From positions 451,305 to 515,304 of the forward strand of contig SNVD02010999.1 of the NCBI GenBank assembly GCA_013180625.2: a stretch of 64,000 bases of DNA, in the 5' to 3' direction. The position numbers and the translations under genes were made by a program. Under the pieces are notes generated by a model, which had not been told where the DNA came from, searched no databases, and saw only the letters and a list, made by a program, of their open reading frames with translations. Of this stretch, positions 1 to 12,958 are shown piece after piece (position 1 is the stretch's first letter; each line of letters begins with the position of its first letter). This DNA comes from Boswellia sacra. Lineage: Eukaryota > Streptophyta > Magnoliopsida > Sapindales > Burseraceae.

Positions 1-531
1 GCAAGCACAGATTAAAAGGAGATATTATCTACAAAATTTAGCACCAAAAAAAAAAAAAGAGAATAAGAAATAATACCCATTGAACCTCCGGAAGTACCTT
101 CAGCATAAGCAGAAAATAAATATACAAATCAATGAATCAATGAATCCCAAAATGAACCAAAAGCAATCCAACACACTCGGCCGCTAGCTAAATTATTCTC
201 AGGCAGAAAACCCACAAAAGCTTAACTTTTAATATCCCAAATATCCAATTAATCCTTCACATCATCAGAAACTAACGAAATAAACAAAATGCACAGCACC
301 GACATTGAAACCCTATTAAAGTACCAAAATTCCCAAACTTGAAACAAACCCAGTTGAAATCATCTTAAAACTAACAAACCCAGTTGCTCACCGAAAAAAA
401 AAAAAAGAAACACGCATTACTCCATCAAACCCCAAACACACAAAAATCCATCCATGTAACGAAGGGCCCCAAATTTACAACAACAAACACAAAGACACAA
501 TAGAGTACGAAAGAGAGGGATATTCATATAC
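1..531 (-). other. Derlin intron 1 (partial)
   Basis: Minus-strand sequence downstream of the Derlin exon 1 donor. I see no further Derlin coding sequence, only AT-rich DNA with short A runs (about 48-58, 393-406). The intron continues past the window edge. Confidence 0.6.
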
Positions 532-630
532 ATCGAGAGAGCAACCGATAGTGGTGACGATAGCTGCTGTGAGATACGTGCGGGTGATGATGGGCATCTG
601 TTTGTACCATTCTTCAACAGCTTGAGCCAT
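532..630 (-). CDS. DER2: Derlin (DER2-type) first coding exon, partial gene
   Basis: The 33-codon exon starts at an ATG (630-628) and ends at a GT donor (531-530, GTATATG). Its protein begins MAQAVEEWYKQMPIITR, the highly conserved N-terminus of plant Derlin-2 proteins, and continues to the first hydrophobic helix (TYLTAAIVTTIGCS). Derlins are multi-spanning ER membrane rhomboid pseudoproteases that help export misfolded proteins for ER-associated degradation. Positions 1-531 read as intron 1, with no recognisable second exon, so the remaining exons must lie left of the window. An A/T-rich 5' leader follows to about 780. Assignment to DER2.1 or DER2.2 cannot be made from this exon. Confidence 0.88.
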
Positions 631-1240
631 TTTCTTCGATAATTTGTAATTTCTCAAAGAAATTTCGGAGCCCCAAAACAAAATGGGCTCAAACTTTCAG
701 CACAATTGAACGATCCTCAAGTGAAGAATTGCTTAGAGGGGCTTTGATTGTGAAGATCGATGAAGAGTTTTTGCGGTAAAAATAAAATAAAATATACCAA
801 AAAATCAAAAAACAAAACGAGAACCCGAGACAGAACAGCTGCAATTGTAGGTCTTAAGTGGTTCGGCTGTTGGTCCTTCGATGGGAATGACAAGCCATTG
901 CCAATGAGAGAGCGAGTGGAACTCACGTACCAATCATGTACTTTTTTTGTTAGGATTTTGTGTGCTCCATTTTTTTCTCTTTTTTATATATCTAAGAGAA
1001 GCAAAAAAACATTCAAATTATTTTTAGAAAACCTTAGTTATATACGGTAGTTGGATATTTTAGTCAGGGGCAATTTCAATCAACCATTCGAGGTATGTTT
1101 AAAACAAAATAAATCACCTAAAGTTCTCGAAACAAATAACAACAAATCTCATTGACGAATAGTTGTAAGTTTCTCATGTCAAGTAAGGCCAAAATGAAAA
1201 ATAAATTGGTGCAACTTTAACATTGAATAAAATTGATGGT
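631..1240 (-). promoter_or_regulatory. Derlin 5' leader and upstream region
   Basis: This is the only sequence between the Derlin start codon and the first repeat, so it should carry the 5' UTR and core promoter. It is AT-rich, and I cannot assign a confident TATA box or transcription start. A 96-codon plus-strand ORF here (760-1050) has no recognisable domain and is not called as a gene. Confidence 0.35.
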
Positions 1241-1245
1241 GGTGT

Positions 1246-4200
1246 TGACACGACCCGCCCCTAGCTGCACGAGCGAATCATGCCTAAAACTGTGGACTAC
1301 AACTGTTTCTTAATTCTTTTCTTTCTCATGGAACAAACTTGAAATAATTTTCATTACATCCACAAATGAAATTTAAATAAAACAATTTAACTATTACAAT
1401 CTTGACCTATCCTTGCACCATCACGTGGCTGGGCCTCCACACTTCCTAACTAGATCACATTTTGCTTTCAACCTGGGGGGGAAAAATTTAAAAAAAACAA
1501 AGAAAAGTAAAAACAAAGATGTGAGTATAAAACTCAGTGAGTGGGGATTAAAAAAATGCATTTGTAAATAAATCCAAAAGAAATCGTATTATTATAAAAT
1601 AAATATTTACTTTATATATAAAAAAAAATAGTCTTTTATAATCTATAACTTTCATATCGTCTAAAATGTCATAAAATTTTAAAATAAATAACTAATGAAC
1701 GACTAAATTCATCAAAATACTAGTTATATTTAAAACAATAAAATAATCATCTTTAATCGTATAATATGATGCTCTTGATGATCATGCTAAAATCATCGCT
1801 TCAGTTATTTACCATGCAAAACATAATTTCTTAAAAATCTTCTTTCAAAAGAAACTATTGTGAATCATGCTTCTTTTTCAAACTAACTTATATAAACATA
1901 TTCAAAACTATTTTTATTATAATAAACAAGTACCCCTGAAGTTGTCTGATCCTGCCTGGCGAGATCTAACACGCACAAGCAGAGCTATCTGAATTTTCTC
2001 ATACCTGGTGAGATCTACATCACGCAGGCAGAACTATCTGTACCTGGCGAGATCTGACATCGCGCAGGCCTACTATCTGGTCATACGCATGCGTAGAATT
2101 GCCCCCAAAGGGCTAAAGCGCCCAGATCACACGGCCCAAAGCCTCTATGTGTGTCTGAACGGGCCCCAAAGGCCACTATCTGTATCACTGTCTAAGTGAT
2201 TTGAATAACTATTTGAGTATATGGGTACTAGCTTAGTATAACATAATTACACTTTCTTATTTTCATTAAAAACTGATTTCATTTAAAAACTGCTTTATAT
2301 GCTAAAATTTCTCTTTTCAAGCAATTTATAAAAATTTGAAAATATTTATGCAAGCTAAAACTGAAGATATTTGTATTATTTGAATTAATCCAGGACAAGC
2401 ATTTGAAATGACATTTCTAAATACTTTAAGAAATCCTTGAGTCAAATGACTATGAAAACTTTAAATATCTATGCTTTCACACTTTCTCTAAATTTACAAA
2501 ATATAACTTTCTGAAAAACTAAAATGCACTTCAAATACAAAATCTGATTTTTCTTTTCCAAATGTTATATCTTTGTTCAAAACTAATTTTTAAAATTAAA
2601 ATTCATGTCTATAACCAATTTGAAAACTAACATTTGAAATATCTTAATAATTAAAAGTAAGTATAACAAATGGGTCTATCTATCCTCAAGAAATACTATA
2701 GAAACTAACTTGAATTCTTCTAAATTTGCTAAAATTCTTGGTAATTCTATAAAATGCTAAATAAATATAACTAATTAAATACTAAAACATATTTCTAATT
2801 ATCCAGAAAAATAAATCTTCTACTCTTTCTAAAACTTTCTAAAATATCTATAAAATAAAATATTTTTTATTTCACTATAAACCATAATTTATATTTCTAT
2901 CTCAAAATCTCGTACATCATACTTTAACTCAAATCTTTTTGATTATTTTAAATTTTTCATAATTCTGCATTCAGGTCCCCACAATTTCTGGAACAGCTTT
3001 CTAAATTTGCAAGTCAGCCCCTGCTTGGGCAGTTTTAAAATTTGACATTTTCACCCCTGCAGCATTAAATTCTAATTTCCAAACCTTTTTCTTTTTAATT
3101 TCCTATTATTTTGAATATAAAATCACTTATCATTTTGTAAATCAAAAACACCATTTCTTCAACATATGTATTTACTTAAAGAAAATAACCAAATACCTCA
3201 ATTTTCTATACTAATTCATTTAATTATAAATGTCTCTTTTCCAATCATAAACAAAAACTTTCTACTTTCCACCAACATATAATAATATATATATTCAGTC
3301 TACAACTTTCACTTTAAATTTATTTTTCTAGCACCACCCATTACCATCTCTTCTATCCAAAATCTAATACTTTACGCACACTTATTTTCAAAATACGTAA
3401 ATCATCATCATCTATTCTAAAAACTTTTAATATAACTCAACTAATTAAATTAATAACTTAAATCATATGAAAAGCCATAAATTTAATACACTTGAATATA
3501 ATATGAAATTCTCAAAACATAACCCACTCACTGATTTGATTGCACAACTCAATTAGCTCGGATTTGATTCCAAAATCAACGTTCCATCTAGTTGGCCACA
3601 TCCTTTAACAAAGAATTAATCCTTCATTGTCCTAATATCATAAAAGAGCTCATCACATCATATTCAATTAGTAATCAACTTGAATATTTAAAATTCTCAA
3701 TATCCAACTTCATATCCTAATCGAATCAATCCTAATTAATTGTATTTCTAAACTTCTTAAACAAGCAGTTCTTGTTCTCTGATTTTTAATAAATAATTGA
3801 CTTATCAGAATGGTCTAAAATTTTATACGGACCTTCTACACATACATATCCAATGACATATAAAATTTCATAGCATTCCAAGTTCATTAAGTACCTCAAA
3901 ATCTTCATGTTTCTAGATACAAAAATTCTGTAAATTCATTTCCAGAACTGACCTCTCCATTTTCCAAAATACATGATAATTTGTAATAAATTCGTAAAAT
4001 CACAAAACTCTCCAGATTTAAACTAGACATATATACAAACTCGTATCCCAAATTTCATAATTTTTGAAGACCTCTAGATACCTCAAATCACTTACCCAAA
4101 ACTGATTTTCTGCAGAAAAATTGAATTTCCAGCAGTAAACAGTAAACTTCGAAAATTCATATAAAATTGTATACTGAACATTTTTCAATGAATCCAACTT

Positions 4201-4742
4201 CAAACAAATCCTTAGGATGTCTATTTTAACATATATAAATTTGAGAATCAGATTCAAAGCCAATAAATTACAAAAATTTTCGGAATTATTACTGTTCACA
4301 GAACCCTAAATTTCTATAATTGTCATCAAAACTTAAAATTCCTTAAAACAAATTCCATTAAAAATCAAGAAGAGTGTGAAATACCTTCAATATTACTTCC
4401 AATTTCATCATTGTTCTTCCTTCTCTCTCTAGATTCTCTCTCTAAAAATTATAAAACATCCAAACATTTCCTTTAATTTCAATCCTCTTCCATGAAAATA
4501 CAAAAATAACCTAATATTATTTTGAAATTATGAAAATTACCTTGAGAAGGCCCTCAAAAATCCTCCAATTTGTCACTTCCCTTCAGCTCTCTCCCCCTTC
4601 CCGTCTGCCTTCTTCTCTTTTCTCTCCAGAATTCTCTCTTCTTTTTTTTTTTCTTTTGGTCTTATAATTAGTTTTTTTTTCTAAGGGCTGGGCTTACATA
4701 AAAGAAAGGGGCTTGGGCTTTTTAAATTTCATGGGCTTTACA
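1246..4742 (+). mobile_element. Solo LTR A (about 3.5 kb, Ty3/gypsy-like)
   Basis: The element starts TGACACGACCCGCCCC and ends TTTACA, the canonical TG...CA ends of an LTR. It is flanked by a perfect 5-bp TSD, GGTGT, at 1241-1245 and 4743-4747. No gag or pol, no second LTR and no adjacent primer-binding site are visible, so it looks like a solo LTR left by LTR-LTR recombination. A GC-richer block at about 1930-2190 with repeated GGCGAGATCT and GGTGAGATCT phrases is shared with solo LTR B at about 9730-9990. The TGACACGACCCG start and the later phrase 'GTGAGTATAAAACTCAGTGAGTGG' (in part) resemble Del/Tekay-type gypsy LTRs; family placement is inference. Confidence 0.75.
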
Positions 4743-4747
4743 GGTGT

Positions 4748-6363
4748 GGTTTTTTTTTTTTTTAATAATTAATCGGATTGAAATTTGTGTGAAATATTGA
4801 TTAAGTACGAACTAGTTGATGGTTATAGTTCTCTTATAATATTGGATTTGATTATCAATACGTTATTTATTATAAATTTATTGAAGATGGTGATCATTGA
4901 TTAAGACGGAGATTTTTTTTGTTTGAAATTTAAATATGCTGAATTAACATAAAATATGAATGATCTGAATATAAAAACCTGAATAATATATTTATTTTTT
5001 TATTTTAATACCTGAATTAAAATATCTGAAAACTAATAGTTTTACACATGTATCTTTATTTATGTATTTATTTTTATTTATGATTTTATTTTATATAGTA
5101 AAAATATTTGCATACCAAAACTTATTATGAATTTAATTTATTTAAATATGTATAATTAGGTAAAGAAGTTAATTTTTTCTAAAATAATTTGATATATAAA
5201 TAAGTTAAATGATTATAAAATAATTTTAAAAACATATAGAGAATCATAATATAAAATTACAAATAAATAATAATGTTTAAAATTTAAAATATTAGACTTT
5301 ATATAAATTGATGATAAATGAATTTTATAAAAGTATTTAAGAGAATTTACATTCAGATAAAAATTAAATTTTTTAACTTTTTCTGTTTACATGAAAATAG
5401 AGTAAAGTAAGTCTTAAGAAAAAAAATATAATGAAAATATCTCAAATGAGAATAAATTAAATTCATATTTCAGATCAAAAAATAATCAATTCCTAATTTT
5501 TTTTGATAATCATTACTTAAATTCTTAAAGTTATAACAACCATTTTCTACTTTTACATCTAGTTTCTGTTTCAGTTTTCATTTTATTTCATGGATGATGT
5601 ACTAAAATTACTAAGATTCATTTTATTTCATGGATGATGACTAATAGGCTGACGTGTTTCTCCCTATCAAATATTACGACTGCTTCATCCATTAATCATA
5701 ACAGGTTGATTGTTGTAACCTTGTTAAACTTGTTAAATATCTCAAAAGCGAAATTATGGGTAGCTCAAAATTATATTTATTTATTAGTTTGAATTTGATT
5801 AAATAATAAAAAAATATTAAACCCGCTAAAATAAAAACAACTCCTGAAATTTGGTTACTCCCTAATTTTTATTTCATTGTTTCCATGCAGTATATGAAAG
5901 TTTAGAACTCAAGTGATTTGTTATAATTTTGCTAATTCTAGGGTTACCTTTAGTACTCTTAAACTACTAATTAGTATAATATATTAAAATTATTTTTATT
6001 TAATATTAATAACATCACATAGACTGATATGTCCAAGGCAAACGTAATAAAATATTTACAATAATGTTGTTTGTATTTTGTAGAACACAGTTTAAAATTA
6101 TTTTAAGAAAGCAAATTTGATTGATTAGTATATGCTGCATAAGGCTGGAAAATATTTAAAAATAAATAAATAACATGCTATTTTTTGTAAGATGAGCCCA
6201 GATTTATTATTCTCCTGGTGGGCAGGTGGTCTACTGCAGTCAAGTTATTCGTGCTCTAGAATGAGTCTGCGTTTCAACCTGCAAAATACATGAACAAATT
6301 CAGTAATTGTATAGGTTTATTAGTCAAGATTAGGACATCAGCAAATTAATTTCAATGTAGTGA
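4748..6363. other. AT-rich intergenic DNA, no gene seen
   Basis: About 1.6 kb between the two solo LTRs. It is very AT-rich with no coding sequence or recognised element. The only structure noticed is a short direct duplication at 5577-5639. Confidence 0.6.
5577..5639. repeat. Short direct duplication
   Basis: A 23-bp word ending in CATGGATGATG occurs at 5577-5599 and again at 5617-5639, 40 bp apart. This looks like replication slippage or a repair duplication. Confidence 0.75.
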
Positions 6364-6849
6364 TCCTGTAACACGAACCACCCCTAACTATACGAATAAA
6401 TCGTACTTAAAACTGTTCACTAAAAGAATAATCTTTCTATTAACTATCTCCCTACACTTTTGCTCCGCCACTCTGATAAAAATATTCATAAAAAAATTAT
6501 TTCTAATTTATATTTTTTATGTAAAATACCCAAAAAAAAATTTAATGAAAAGTCGGTAGAATTTCATCTATAATTTGAACAAAACCCCCTGCAAAAACAC
6601 ATTTTTACACTTCCAAAAATATTTCTCATCTCTGTTAGCCCTAAGGCTACATGATAATTTTGATCATAACAATACACATTGATTCATTGTGATTTACTAA
6701 CATTATTTATTTATGTGCAAGAGTAATATCATTGAAATAATTATAAAATCAAGAAGAGGCTTATTAAAATGAAGTGTTGAAGCTAAGGAGAAGACTAAAT
6801 GTTAAAGGCACCAAAGTTTAAGAACAAGCTTTTATTCAAGGAATATGAC

Positions 6850-7560
6850 ACATGAGTAATGTTCAATCAATTGGTCATATATTTCTCTACAGATGTCCAA
6901 ATGATGTGATTCTTGAGCCTTTGGAAAGCTTACTCAATTTATAACATTTCATATGTTTTAAAGAAATTTAAATTGTAAGGTTGTCCAAATCATCATGCAA
7001 GTTGAAAGATAAATAGAAGTAGCTGACATGAGCACCGAATACTCTTTTGGACATATCTTGAGCTAGAAAAATCAAAATGACTTGATTCTTATGGCATTGG
7101 AAAGAGGACATAATGAGGCACATTTCATATGTTTTGAAGAAATTCAAATTTCAAATGGAAGGCTGATATAATTAACATGCAATTCAATAGACTGACACAA
7201 GAAAGAAAAATTAACTTACATGAGCACTGAATGGTGTTTTGGCCATATCTTAAGATAGACATATCCAAATTCTTTGATTCTTAATGTTTTGGAAAGCTTG
7301 TTCAAATATTCAGATCTTTTATGTTTTGAAGAAATTCAAATTTCAAACGGAATGCTGACAGAATTATCATTCAATTCGGTGGACTGACACAAGGAAGAAA
7401 AATCAAGTCACATGAGCACCGAATGGTGTTTTGGCCATATCTTGAGCTACAGATATCCAAATGACTTGATTCTTGATGCGTTGGAAAGCTTATTCAAATG
7501 TGCAGATCTTTTATGTTTTGCAGATTTTCAAATTTCAAACGGAACATTGACAAAAATGGC
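6850..7560 (+). repeat. About 190-bp direct repeats inside nested LTR
   Basis: Roughly 3.7 diverged units begin near 6850, 7028, 7219 and 7411. The last three open with ATGAGCACCGAAT or ATGAGCACTGAAT. Each contains a TCTTGAGCTA/ATATCC segment, then GATTCTT, then TTTATGTTTTGAAGAAATT or close variants. They lie upstream of the LTR TATA box, in U3, where repeated blocks often act as enhancers; that role is inference. Confidence 0.75.
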
Positions 7561-7638
7561 AGACAAGATTACGGTTTTTATGGTGGGCAGAAAATTTGGA
7601 GTTGGTGTCTTCATTTGATTAAGTTCATCCCATTTGCC

Positions 7639-7646
7639 TATAAAAG
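7639..7646 (+). promoter_or_regulatory. TATA box of nested LTR
   Basis: TATAAAAG lies immediately 3' of the 190-bp repeats and about 220 bp before the 62-bp repeats, a plausible U3/R position. Confidence 0.5.
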
Positions 7647-7859
7647 GAGCCCTTCTCCCATGCATTCAGCAACAAAGAGCAAGAAGAAGAGAAGAATCTA
7701 TCAAGCAAAAAAAACAAAAGAAATATCAAGTCTAGAGAGCTTTTATATTCTTTATCTACTCTTTGAAGAGAGTTGTACTTTTGTTGTAAAAATTTCTTTG
7801 TTCTTGTATTGTGGTGAGAGTGAGATCTTTCTTGTAAAGGATAATAGTTATCCTTAAGA

Positions 7860-8245
7860 GAACTCTTGTTGTGTGTTATCAAGAGTTGAAGGAAGTTGCC
7901 TTGGTGAGGTTGTTCATCAAGAAGAACTCTTGGTGTGGTGTTATCAAGGGTTGAAGGAAGTTGCCTTGGTGAGGTTGTTCATCAAGAAGAACTCTTGTGT
8001 GGTGTTATCAAGTTGAAGGAAGTTGCCTTGGTGAGGTTGTTCATCAAGAAGAACTCTTGGTGTGTGTTATCAAGGGTTGAAGGAAGTTGCCTTGGTGAGG
8101 TTGTTCATCAAGAAGAACTCTTGGTGTGGTGTTATCAAGGTTGAAGGAAGTTGCCTTGGTGAGGTTGTTCATCAAGAAGAACTCTTGGTGTGGTGTTATC
8201 AAGAGTTGGAAGAAAAAGTCTTGGTGAGGTTGTTCATCAAGCAAG
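7860..8245 (+). repeat. Tandem array of about 62-bp units, 6 copies
   Basis: Six head-to-tail units of 58-67 bp, each carrying GTTGAAGGAAGTTGCCTTGG and GAGGTTGTTCATCAAG. The sixth is diverged at its end. Unit length varies by small indels at the GTGTG junction. The ORFs that run through it on both strands are by-products of the repeat. Confidence 0.9.
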
Positions 8246-11200
8246 TTGTAAAGATTTCTACAACTTAGTGGAAAGCTTAGCTCGTGGAGCTAGGAGCCCG
8301 TGGACGTAGGCAAGGTTTGCCGAACCACGTAAATTGAGTTTGCACTCTCTCTATCCCTTTACTCTTTACATTTACTTGCACTTGTGATTGTTCATCATTA
8401 TTATTCTTTTGATTGCATCTTTGATAAATTCTAATTTCATCTTCTTCACCTTTATTTTTAAAGAAAGAGTGAACTAATTTTGATCTTTCAAGAAAAGTTT
8501 TCTAAATCCGTTTTGATAAATAAAAACCCAATTCACCTCCCCTCTTGGATTGCCATACCTGGGTCAACAATCTTAACTTCTTTTGAGACTTTCGTCCTCA
8601 TCAACCACAACATGCTAAAAGATAAATAATTCATACTCAATATACTTAATATTTAAAAATTTATACAAGATACATAAAAATGAAATGCTTTTAATGCATA
8701 AAAAATTGTTATACATCGTGTGACATTCCTTAGCATCAGAGACAGCTTAGCACCAAACCTGTAGCACCTGGTTGAAAAAAAAATCGGAAAAGAGTGAGTT
8801 GAAAGCTCAGTGAGTGGACAAAATTTATTACATAAAATATTACTTTATTTCTTTATACAACTCATTTCTTGAATAAAGCTTCGTGTTCTAAAATATCATT
8901 TTCTTAAAACAAAATACAATATTTAATCACTTTTAAAAGGAAATCAGTAAACTTTTCTTTCCAAAATAACGTATAAACGACTATTCCTTCCCAACTTTCT
9001 TTATAAACTTCATTCTTATAAAACAACTGAAAAAATTTATTAACCCTTTGTAAAGAAAATACTTTATATAATTCTTTAACTTACTTACCAAAATAACTTA
9101 ATATTCTTAAATTATATAAGCAAATCACTTACGTACATTTATTTTGAACCCTTATTTAATCTCGTACACAGTGCAAAATGTATCACTATATCCGCTTCTC
9201 TTCTATAAAATAAACGTATAAGTAGACGCCACGGGGAGTCAAATAATATAGAACTTTTAAATAACATTCCTCTTATCATATACTCAGTCACTTATTGACT
9301 TTATTTTCTAAATCAATCATAAATTATATGACTATGACTACCTCAAAAATAAAAAAAAAACCATATAACACATTTCTGACTGAAAAATCTCATCTCATAT
9401 TTATGCTTAAAAAAAAATCTATCGTACTTGTTAAAATGTCATCAAATCTCTCATAGAATTTTTAAAACAAACAACTTTTGATTATATATCTTCAATATAC
9501 AATTGCTTGATTCTATACTCTTTAAAAACAGTGAAAGGAATGCATATTTTCTCATTCTTATAAAATAAAGTTCATGATGATATTGCTAAAATCATCGCTT
9601 CAATTATTGAATATACAAAACATAATTTCCTTAAAAATCTTCTTTCAAAAGAAACTTTTGTAAATAATGCTTCTTTCTCAAATTAACTCATATAAACATA
9701 TCTAAAACTCTTTTCATTATACTAAACAAGTACCCCTGAAGCTGTCTGATCCTATTTGACGAAATCTAACATCGTACAGGCAGAATTATATGAATTTTCT
9801 CATACCTGGTGAGATCTACATCACGCAGGCAGAACTATCTGTACCTGGCGAGATCTGACATCGCACAGGCCTGCTATCTGATCATACGTATGCGTAGAGC
9901 TGTCCCCAAAGGGCTAAAGCGCCCAGATCACACTGCCCAAAACCTCTCTGTGTGTTTGAACGGGCCCCAAAGGCCTCTATCTATATAACTTTTTATCTCA
10001 AATCTATTGTCTCACTGTCTAAGTGAGCTGGGTACTAGCTTAGTATAATATAACTAAACTTTCTTATGTTTGCTAAAACTGATTTCTTTTCAAAATTTGC
10101 TTGGCCTTTCCTTTCAAATGACAACTGCCTCTTCCTGCTGCGAGGGCGTTGCACGAAACCAAACAGCCCCCGCCCGATCAAGTACCAGTTGCTTCGCTGG
10201 TAGGCCCACTTAGGTTAGGGGCATTTGCTAAACCATTGCTTCTCAAGTAGATTTATTAAAATTTGTAAAACTTTTGTAAGTTCAAACTGATAATATTTGA
10301 ATCCTTGAAAATCCATGATAAATATTTAAAAGAGTAATTGCAAATACTTTAAGAAATCCTCGAAATCAAATTATATATATAAAAAATGATCGTAATTATT
10401 CTGCTTTTACACTTTCTATAAAATGATAAAATATGCATCTATAATAATATAGAAAATAATTCATATATAAAATATGAATCTTTCTTTTAAAGTACTATAT
10501 CTTTGTTTAGAACAAATTCTGAAACTAAAAGTAACGTTTAGAACTATTTTAAAACTAACTCTAAAATATTCGATTTACTGAAGACAACAAAATAAATAAT
10601 GCTAAATTTACATTCAAGAATTTTTATGACCTAACTTAAATACCTCTAGCTTTGCTAAAATATCCTTGTAAACATATTCATAAAATACTGAATACATCAC
10701 TGAATATTCTTCTTAGTTAATCTAGAACATAAATCTTCTAAATCTCTTTGGGATTTCCCCGATCTTTCTTAAAAATTACATTTGTAAATCATTATCACCA
10801 ATAAATAAAATACTTTTTCAACTTACTATAGACCATAGTTTTATTTTATTTTATTTTTTTTGTCTCAAAATCTCATACTCCAAAATCTTACACTTCCCAT
10901 TTAACATTCTTTTATAATAGCCTTTTACATATTATATTTCAAAGCTTAATTAATTCCCCAAAACTCCAATTCAGAATTTCAAAGATTTCCAAAATCTTAA
11001 AATCATGATTTAACTGAAAATTATTTGAATATCATAAAATTCCAAAATTCTGCATCCAGGCCCCTGCAATTTCTGAAATAGTTTTCTGAATTTGCAGTTC
11101 AACCCCTGCTGCTAGACAGTTTCAGAATTTGGCATTGTCACCCTTGCAGAACTAATATCTAATTTCCAAAACTTTTTTTTTCTAAAATAATTTGCTATTA

Positions 11201-12673
11201 TTTTGAATATAAAATCACTCATCATTTTGTAAATAAAAAACTCAATTTCTTCAACATGTATATTTATTTAAAGAAAATAACTAAATATCTCAATTTACTA
11301 TACAAATTCATATAACTATAAATGTCTCTTTTTCAATTATAAAAAAAAATTTCTACTTTCCAACTACATATAACATACATTCATTCTACAACTTTCACTT
11401 TAAATTCATTTTCCTCTTGCACTCAAACTTATCAAAACAACGCTTGCTACATATTCAAAAACTAATTTACTAGCACCACCAATAAACATCTCTTTTATCT
11501 AAAATTTAATACTTTACACATACTTATTTTCAAAATACATAAATCATCGTTATCTATTCTAAAAACATTTGATATAACTCAATTAATTAAACTAATAACT
11601 TAAATCATATGAAAAACCATAAATCTAATACACTTTAATATAATATGAAATTCTCAAAACATAATGCACTCACTATATTTAAGCTCCTTTTTGGGTTAGT
11701 AACATTCTAAGAATTGTTGGATGACCGGAAAACATCATCGGAAGTGTTGCCGACAAGTAAATAGTGATCGAATTTTATTTCTCTCCGATTTACAAAATTT
11801 GTATATCAACATGCAACAAAAATGGTATGATTAGAAAGAGCATGGAACAAGATTTAATTTGATGTATAGATTTACCGGTAACTCGCCGGATTTTGATCGA
11901 AAAATGCATAGAAAGCCGTCGGCTTCCACGCTTCGATCCGTAAAAACAGTGAAGAACCCAAGGACAAGACAAATATGGTTGGAAAGAGAACGTTACAAGC
12001 TTCAAAAAGACATATTGTGAGGTCAGAGATTCGCCGATAATCGGCCAGAATCACCGGTCAAAGGTGATGGTAAACAGTGAAAAATACTCCTCCCTCTCTC
12101 TTTCCCATTTCTGTCTCCTCTTCTTTCCCCCTCTCTTGTTTTTGTAAAACATTTTTGGGCTGGGCTAGGCTTTCTTTACTTAAGCCCAATGGGCATTACA
12201 TCCTGACCACTAGCGAGATGGACTACTTTAACAGGATACAGGAGTTCTCAGATCAATCTGTCATGACTTGACCTACAGAGTTCTTTGGCTTAATTTCTAT
12301 TTGCAGTCCCTGCCTGAAAATTGGAAAGGGATTCCTGATGAAAGAGTTATCCTTGCAAGAGAGCTTCCATGAAAATCTGGTTACCAAGCAATGAATTGTA
12401 GCTAGAGTTTCAATTCTTGCAAATTCATATCCTGGACAATTTTCTGGTCCTCCTCCAAATGCCACAAAGCTGAAAGGGGGTGCCTGTTGCTCAAACCGTG
12501 TTGGATCAAAATTGAATGGATCCGAGAAGAGTTGCTTATCCATGTGAGTCATTGATTAAGCCAAAATTACCTAAACTTGCAAAAAATGCCTATTAGCAAC
12601 AGCTTTGAAGATTGAATTACAGGTTAAACTTTGAAGATTCATTTACAAGGAGAAGAGATATTGCAAGAGAGAG

Positions 12674-12958
12674 TGATGCAGGAGCTCAGCCAGATTATTT
12701 AATTGCAATGAGTTTATTTTATTTTATTGTCTTTACTTGTTGTTGCTGAGTTGGAACTTTATTTGTCTTATTTGCTCTTTTTATTTGTGAGTCAAAACGC
12801 TACATATTGAACAAAAGGTTGTACAAAAAGACAGCTATCCATTTTTGGAGGCAGACCTAGAATGAAAGCTTCTATTTTGTTTCCATTCTTTTGATCGTGG
12901 AAGGATTACGGACTCATTAAGTTAGAGTTCCCTTCACTCCAAAAGTCTCTCTATGTCA
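12674..12958 (+). repeat. Left LTR of inverted-LTR element
   Basis: 285 bp, TGATGCAGGAGCTC...CTCTATGTCA. It is the reverse complement of 13601-13886 with few differences, so the TG end faces the left flank and the CA end faces inward. Confidence 0.85.

Larger units (their letters stand above)
6633..8569 (+). mobile_element. Nested solo LTR with internal repeats (Copia-like)
   Basis: A 1937-bp TG...CA unit (starts TGTTAGCC, ends GGGTCAACA) inserted in solo LTR B. It is flanked by ATCTC (6628-6632) and ATCTT (8570-8574), a 5-bp TSD with one change. The 3' end phrase 'AATTCACCTCCCCTCTTGG' is typical of SIRE/Maximus-type Copia LTR ends (family knowledge). It contains a TATA box and two kinds of internal repeats, listed separately. 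No pol or second copy is adjacent, so it is a solo LTR. Its loss restores continuity of solo LTR B. Confidence 0.72.
6369..12200 (+). mobile_element. Solo LTR B, same family as A, split by a nested LTR
   Basis: It starts TAACACGAACC (first G of TG mutated) and ends ATTACA, with a perfect 5-bp TSD TCCTG at 6364-6368 and 12201-12205. Removing the nested element and its TSD leaves about 3.9 kb, comparable with solo LTR A. The block at about 9730-9990 is strongly similar to 1930-2190, and many downstream stretches (e.g. 11040-11660 versus 2980-3520) align in the same order. Relative to A it carries an extra GC-rich stretch at about 10110-10240. It is degenerate, with no open reading frames of note. 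Confidence 0.72.

Noticed and set aside
4018..4299. 93-codon minus-strand ORF 4018-4299
   Set aside because: Inside solo LTR A, no domain, no splice context.
7935..8268. ORFs in both directions at 7935-8268
   Set aside because: Pure by-product of the 62-bp tandem repeat in an LTR.
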